From NCBI GenBank assembly GCA_963930655.1, contig OZ005611.1, positions 20,199,001-20,263,000 of the forward strand: DNA of 64,000 nt, written 5' to 3'. Origin of the DNA: Myrica gale (taxonomy: Eukaryota > Streptophyta > Magnoliopsida > Fagales > Myricaceae). This document shows, in pieces, positions 59,901 through 64,000 of this stretch. Made by a program: the position numbers and the translations under genes. How positions within the stretch are numbered: position 1 is the stretch's first letter; every line of letters begins with the position of its first letter. The notes below the pieces were generated by a model. The model saw nothing but the letters and a program-made list of their open reading frames with translations, was not told the DNA's origin and searched no databases.

Positions 59901-61815
59901 CTCCGCCCATCTCTCCTCACCCTCTCCTTCACCCTCATCTATACCACCCCCATAACCCAAAAATCCTATATCTTCAATGTTTTACATCCACCCACCCTCT
60001 CCCCAATTGACTCACCACATAACTAGACTCCCACTAACCTTCAAATCACATTCCAAGAAAATCACCACGATCACGGTGGTTCATCACAGCCATTCTGACC
60101 AAGGCCATGGCCTTTACTCACTCACCTCCATCCTACTAGTGCATTGGATGGTGAGTCAAGAACTTGAGGCAGCAGGCCCTTTCAATTACCAGAATGCCCA
60201 TTCACATAATCCATTCCTGCCCTACACTAGTCTGAGATCCCGGTTCCATACTGTCGCTACTACCCTGTCCACCTGCCTCACATCCCCTACCATCTACTTA
60301 ACCTGTCCATAGTTCACATCCCCTACCAGCTTCACACTCCACTTTCTAACCATGAAGAGTCCTTTCTCACATCTCACCCCATCTCTAAGGTCCATGTTCT
60401 CCACGCCCCATCTTTTATGAACGTTACTTTTTTCACTTTCTATCCCCAGCTCTACCCTCCATTCCACCCAGTACAATCCTTTCCATCTGCCCCACCCCCC
60501 CCCCACACACACACACACTTCTCACTCGAGGCTCTTGCTGTGCCACCCTCCTCCTCACTTTCTCTCACAAGAAGCCTTCAACACACCCCACTCCCCCTCA
60601 CCCCCTCGGTTTTCTTACTCCAACAACAAATATTTATTGAGTGAATCAACGTTCAGCTTACAATCCTCAACTTCGCTACTCAATAGGCGCATGTTGTGTA
60701 TACCACATCCTGTGTATATATTTATCAGAACCCTGAAGGTAACTCTGCTATTGAAGCTATTCCCCTACCACCACCAACTTGGCAAAATCCTCTTCCTTTG
60801 TCACTCTTATATTATCTAAATAATGTCACGATTTCATCACAGCTCTTCAACTAGCTGACTGCCTAACAATGCGCAAGCTGGTCCAAATCATCCGATGGCA
60901 TCCAGTTGGTAACAGTTTATGAAATGGACATTTCATAGACTTAGTTCTACAACTGAAACCCAGTTAGGCCACTCATAATTTCTGGCTTCAAGCCCTCATT
61001 GCACTACCGTTCATCGTGAGAGCTCTGTATCACAGGAAATGTTTGGGTTGTTATTTATGACTTGCTACTAGGCTAACTTTTATAATTAGAGGCAATTAAT
61101 TTAGGATGCTAGTAAATTTTGTTGTGCTGTCCTACCGATCCGTGATCCATGAATGGGAGAAATTTTATTATTTTATAGTGTGTTGAGGAGCAGAAACCAA
61201 AAAAAAAAAAAAAAGATAGGCATAACAGCACAACCCACATGGATGACTGCAAAGTACCATTGGCAATGCTCTTGATATTACAAACGCAGATTATCAACGT
61301 ATGCACATCATTGACAAAAACACTGATCACAGCAATGTAAATCCCATCTCAGCCAATAACTGAAGGCAGGCTTCTTGAAGAAAATTTATATGACAGGCAA
61401 GCACAAAATTAATTTCTACGGCCAATAAAACGAAAATTACAGGCAGCAGAATAGGAACTTAACGCGCAAGAAGCATCGAGGACGAAATTATCCATTAAAC
61501 CTACATCAAAACACATACGCTGCAAAAATAATATCTCTATAGAAGAAACCCAATTCCAAGAAATGCAAGTTCAAAGAAACAAAAATTAACAAGTGAGCGG
61601 CATAGCAGAGTTTCTTCTCTTCTCTTCTTTTTTCCTTTACCGGCCCATACAGAATTACCCAACAAAACAAAAACGTGTTTGTGTATTCGGACGAGTGTAC
61701 GTACCACATGGAGAGGGAGGGATTGGAGGATGGAAGAGGTGGAAGTGGAGGGCTGTTGCTGGAAGTAGTCTCGGCCTCCTTCTTGGAAGACCCGCTGAAC
61801 AACTTCATCGTCCAT
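44947..61815 (-). CDS. Double uridine-kinase-like/CYTH-like protein, tail-anchored
   Basis: Twenty-six exons join in frame to 952 residues: 61815-61705, 58791-58679, 58539-58413, 57880-57782, 57702-57634, 57521-57387, 57313-57245, 56739-56684, 56540-56381, 55310-55146, 54046-53962, 53269-53036, 52914-52820, 52694-52652, 51592-51435, 50007-49897, 48682-48614, 48489-48346, 47628-47554, 47462-47286, 47178-47093, 46676-46622, 45891-45766, 45623-45510, 45253-45137 and 45012-44947. Module 1 has the P-loop GGPSGSGKS (66-74), [20 protein letters not shown], and a CYTH-like part with [20 protein letters not shown]. Module 2 repeats this with GGPSGSGKT (about 521-529), [20 protein letters not shown] and [19 protein letters not shown] coiled-coil-like stretch precedes the C-terminal hydrophobic anchor [16 protein letters not shown]. 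The family is that of TTM1/TTM2 (triphosphate tunnel enzymes), but doubled. I recall Arabidopsis At2g01460 as the ortholog. Substrate unknown. Confidence 0.9.
45951..46316. repeat. Two-copy 185-bp tandem duplication in an intron
   Basis: Copies start at 45951 and 46136 with GTGGAACCATGATCT. They share CAGTACATGGATAGGGGAAA and CAAGCATGAACACCTATAAT, with a few changes. They lie in the intron between exons 45891-45766 and 46676-46622 of the kinase/CYTH gene. Confidence 0.92.
47956..48244 (+). mobile_element. Fossil TRIM in an intron, structurally complete
   Basis: Two LTRs (47956-48041 and 48165-48244) begin TGTTAGA and end TTCACA. The first is followed by the primer site TGGTATCAAAGCC and the second is preceded by the purine-rich GAGGGGAAA. 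Five-base flanks CTCTT and CTATT differ at one base. It is about 289 bp, with no genes. The two LTRs have clearly diverged, which suggests an old insertion. Antisense to the host gene. Confidence 0.85.
48873..49153 (+). mobile_element. Second fossil TRIM of the same family in the next intron
   Basis: LTRs of 79 bp (48873-48951 and 49075-49153) enclose a 123-bp internal region with a primer site related to TGGTATCAGAGTC and a purine tract GAAGGAGAG. The flanks are a perfect five-base duplication AATAG (48868-48872 and 49154-49158). By eye roughly a tenth of LTR positions differ, so it is an old insertion. It looks structurally whole and carries no genes. Confidence 0.88.
53424..53626 (-). mobile_element. 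tRNA-derived SINE in an intron
   Basis: Read on the minus strand it starts with GGGGTTTGGTCTAGTGGTAA (Pol III box A region), has GTTCGAGCCCC (box B) about 30 bp on, and ends in a run of about 12 A. The flanks are a 17-base target duplication ATCAAGGACCCAAGATG (53407-53423 and 53627-53643), perfect by eye. This shows LINE-assisted insertion. It is about 200 bp. The perfect duplication suggests a relatively recent event. It lies in the intron between exons 54046-53962 and 53269-53036. Confidence 0.93.
58921..59209. repeat. Two-copy 145-bp tandem duplication in intron 1
   Basis: Copies 58921-59065 and 59066-59209 both start CATTAGGAAGTCAAAACACA and end GATGGAAGCCTCA. I see no difference by eye, so the duplication is very recent. 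It lies in intron 1 of the kinase/CYTH gene. Confidence 0.95.
59500..60640. other. C-rich block in intron 1, probably repeat-derived
   Basis: Composition shifts from AT-rich to C-rich at about 59800-60640, with a run of ten C followed by a CA repeat near 60490. Several short open frames exist on the plus strand (59802-60026, 59977-60312) without recognisable domains. The part near 59560-59640 (TCTCTTTGTATAGAG, TTGGTTACAAAT) has the look of LTR retrotransposon debris. I cannot define ends. Confidence 0.3.
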
Positions 61816-63848
61816 GTTTCAAGGGGACAGACGGAGATAAGAATCAAATCCCCCCCAACACCGGCGCCGCACCTTCCTTTCTTTCTTCCTATCACCTGCT
61901 TGCTCGATTGCTTGTTAGAGGAGTCTCCCAACCTATCTAAAAGAGCTTGAAGTTGAATTGAGATAGCGTTATGCACGGGGTTTCAATTTGGTTGCTTTCG
62001 TGCCTTTTATTTTCTCTCTTTCTTAAAGACTTTCCTATGCGTTCCTTGCCCTGCCTGCCTGCCTGCCTGCATAAGCTCCCCCGTTTCTTCTCTCTCCCTG
62101 TGTTCCTTCTTTCCTAAACTTCCTTTTTTCTATATTTTACTATTTTTGGAGAAACAGACGAGAAGTGTTTACTCACACTCAACAGTCTTTTAAGACGATG
62201 AAGACACGTATGCAATTCGCTTGGGACAAAGGTGTTGGAGGAGTGAACGCTTAAAACATTTTTCGCATTTTAAAATTATATGCAACTCAACTTTATAATA
62301 TTTCTTTTTTTGATAGATTCTTTGTAATATATTTTTCAATACAAGAAAGGAAGGAGCAGATGTACGGTCTCAGAATTATATGAATATAAAATCAAAGAGG
62401 CAATTTAATAAAGACTTATAAGTTAGGTCATTCTTAGCGAGGCAATAGTGGTAACATTAGGACTCTGCCCGATTTCCATACAGAACTGACCTGAAAAATA
62501 TAGAATCAGGCATGTTCCTTGATTCCTTCTAGGACCATTTGGGAAAGTTCTGTTTTGAGTTTTCCCAGGTTGTGTTAAAGAATGGAGGAAAAACTGGTTT
62601 TGAATTGTGCAAAATTTACAAATCTAGGTCTAGTCTAGTGGTAAGAGACTATTTCTGGGCTAACTGTGAACTTGGACATTTTAGATTTGAATCCAACTAA
62701 TTGCCCTTACTTAAAAGGTAAACATGTGATTTAACATTTCAAATTGAGGGTAAAGATTGATCATATTCAATATATAAGAGACGCAAATCATCATTTTAAA
62801 ATTTAGGGGGCGAGATTAATTTTAACTTATAATTAGGGGTGGGCTAAGACTAATGATTCTATCTACTTAGAAAATTTTAAGTGAAAATATCATTTGTAAT
62901 ATTTAAACTTACATCCAAATGTCAAAAAAAAAGTTAAAACTATAAAAATCGTGATTTTTGACCTCAAAATTATCAAAATGCATCAATAATTTTAATTCCA
63001 AAACTTTTGTTTACATTTTAATACAATTTAAGGAAAAGTGAAGATACCCAAAATTTAGCACAATCATTTTATAGGGCTCTTGTTAGTGTTCCTTACATGT
63101 CAGGCCCAACAACTGCCTGTCAAGCCAACAAAGCCCTCTTAAGTTATTTGACATCTGGAAAGTTGAACATGCTGGGTGGTTGATCGATTTCTAATGTAAT
63201 TAATTGATGAGGTAACACAATAAGTGTCGATATATAATTTTTTTATGATTCAATATTTTTTTATAATCATGTGGATGTCACTTGTTTTAAAAATAAATAA
63301 AATTTATAATAATTTTTTATCATCTGATATTTTTATTTAAATTTTTTAAGACTCATGTGATGCCACGTGATCATATATTAACACATGGCGTGTCACGTCA
63401 TTAATTTTGTTTGAAATCAGAAATGTAATAGAGAAAGTCATATTACAAGCTTGATCTAAATTTATGTAGTGATTTGTCAATTCTAAAAATTAAACCATAT
63501 TTTTAAAATGGAATTATTACAAATGGCTCATTGGATTTTAACGCCAATCTTGGGTATTCCTTCATGAGACCTTGATTTTGACTGTTCTGTGGTTTATACC
63601 CGCACAACTTTTATCGCTAACAAGACTGGCAATCGTTATTCCCAATTTTTTAGCATGACAAAAACCACTGAAAATCCGAGAGGGACATGTTAGTGTCAAA
63701 TCACAAAGTACATATATTCATTCCCAATCAAAGATGCCAACTAATCTTTTTCTTTTCTTTTCGCTTTATATATGTTTTGATTTGAATTGGATTAACATGA
63801 GTTGCCCAAAGTCACCATCTAATTGCAAAAACAAAAACTTCTTCATGG
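61816..63848. other. 5' flank of the kinase/CYTH gene and intergenic DNA
   Basis: The first 300 bp or so are the promoter and leader of the minus-strand gene and include a TGCC microsatellite (about 62047-62070). The rest is AT-rich without a gene. Confidence 0.5.
62624..62710 (+). mobile_element. Possible degraded SINE head
   Basis: CTAGGTCTAGTCTAGTGGTA resembles a Pol III box A region, and AGATTTGAATCC, about 50 bp later, resembles box B. The 3' end and target duplication are not recognisable. Confidence 0.35.
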
Positions 63849-64000
63849 TAAGGGTGGGCACATAACGGACGAAACTGAAATAGGTCATTTCGATTCCGGT
63901 ACTTATCGAAATCAAAATTTTTATTCCGGTTCCGTTCCAGAATAAACCGAAAATTCTAGTTCCTTATATGGGCCTAAAAAGACAGATTTAATTTGGGTTC
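63849..64000. mobile_element. Left end of an hAT-like element, cut by the window edge
   Basis: The sequence TAAGGGTGGGCACATAACGG followed by repeated CGATTCCGG and TCCGGTTCCG words has the hAT terminal pattern and the subterminal repeats seen in the other hAT elements here. The right end lies outside the window. Confidence 0.5.

Noticed and set aside
61506-61976. 156-codon frame overlapping the first exon of the kinase/CYTH gene
   Set aside because: It is in another frame. The frame starting [10 protein letters not shown] at 61815 joins correctly to the next exon.
1-64000. CRISPR arrays, bacterial operons or phage-type systems
   Set aside because: The window is plant nuclear DNA with intron-containing genes. 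The tandem repeats seen are two- or three-copy duplications without spacers.

Overview
The window is nuclear DNA from a flowering plant, almost certainly a eudicot. Host genes have many GT-AG introns, the intergenic DNA is AT-rich, and the transposon families (MULE, hAT, TRIM, copia-type LTR, plant LINE and SINE) are plant types. I cannot fix the species from the sequence.

Four host genes can be assembled exon by exon, and every predicted junction keeps the frame. They are: a three-exon mitochondrial 10 kDa co-chaperonin (minus, 5548-6054); a 13-exon group-3 sulfate transporter of the SULTR3;3 type (plus, 16861-22059); a 10-exon SEC12-like WD40 protein of the STL2P type (plus, 38248-43464); and a 26-exon, 952-residue protein (minus, 44947-61815) carrying two complete uridine-kinase-like plus CYTH-like modules and a C-terminal membrane anchor. 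The last two genes are convergent, about 1.5 kb apart. I recall the same neighbours in Arabidopsis (At2g01470 and At2g01460), which suggests old conserved synteny. A tRNA-Ser(AGA) gene sits at 10043-10124.

Most of the rest is transposon-derived. From left to right: a Mutator-like element (135-2445) with a 9-bp target duplication carries a decayed BTB/POZ gene fragment and a nested GC-rich foldback; paired MITEs lie at 2752-3486 and 7035-7745; an old copia-like LTR (10492-13097) is split by a 1.7-kb rDNA fragment (external spacer plus the 5' part of 18S) flanked by a 97-bp direct repeat; a second gene-carrying MULE (22722-25222) holds a 260-codon open frame and an IQ-motif fragment; a fossil TRIM array (26915-34905) is interrupted by a short hAT derivative, a solo LTR and a 3.9-kb hAT element with a decayed transposase; a LINE-derived insertion ends at 37980. 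The large introns of the 26-exon gene hold two complete small TRIMs, a SINE and two tandem duplications.

The best leads are the double kinase/CYTH protein with its conserved neighbour, the chimeric Pack-MULE with an uninterrupted 260-codon frame, and the rDNA fragment captured inside an LTR fossil. I see no unmistakably new multi-gene system.
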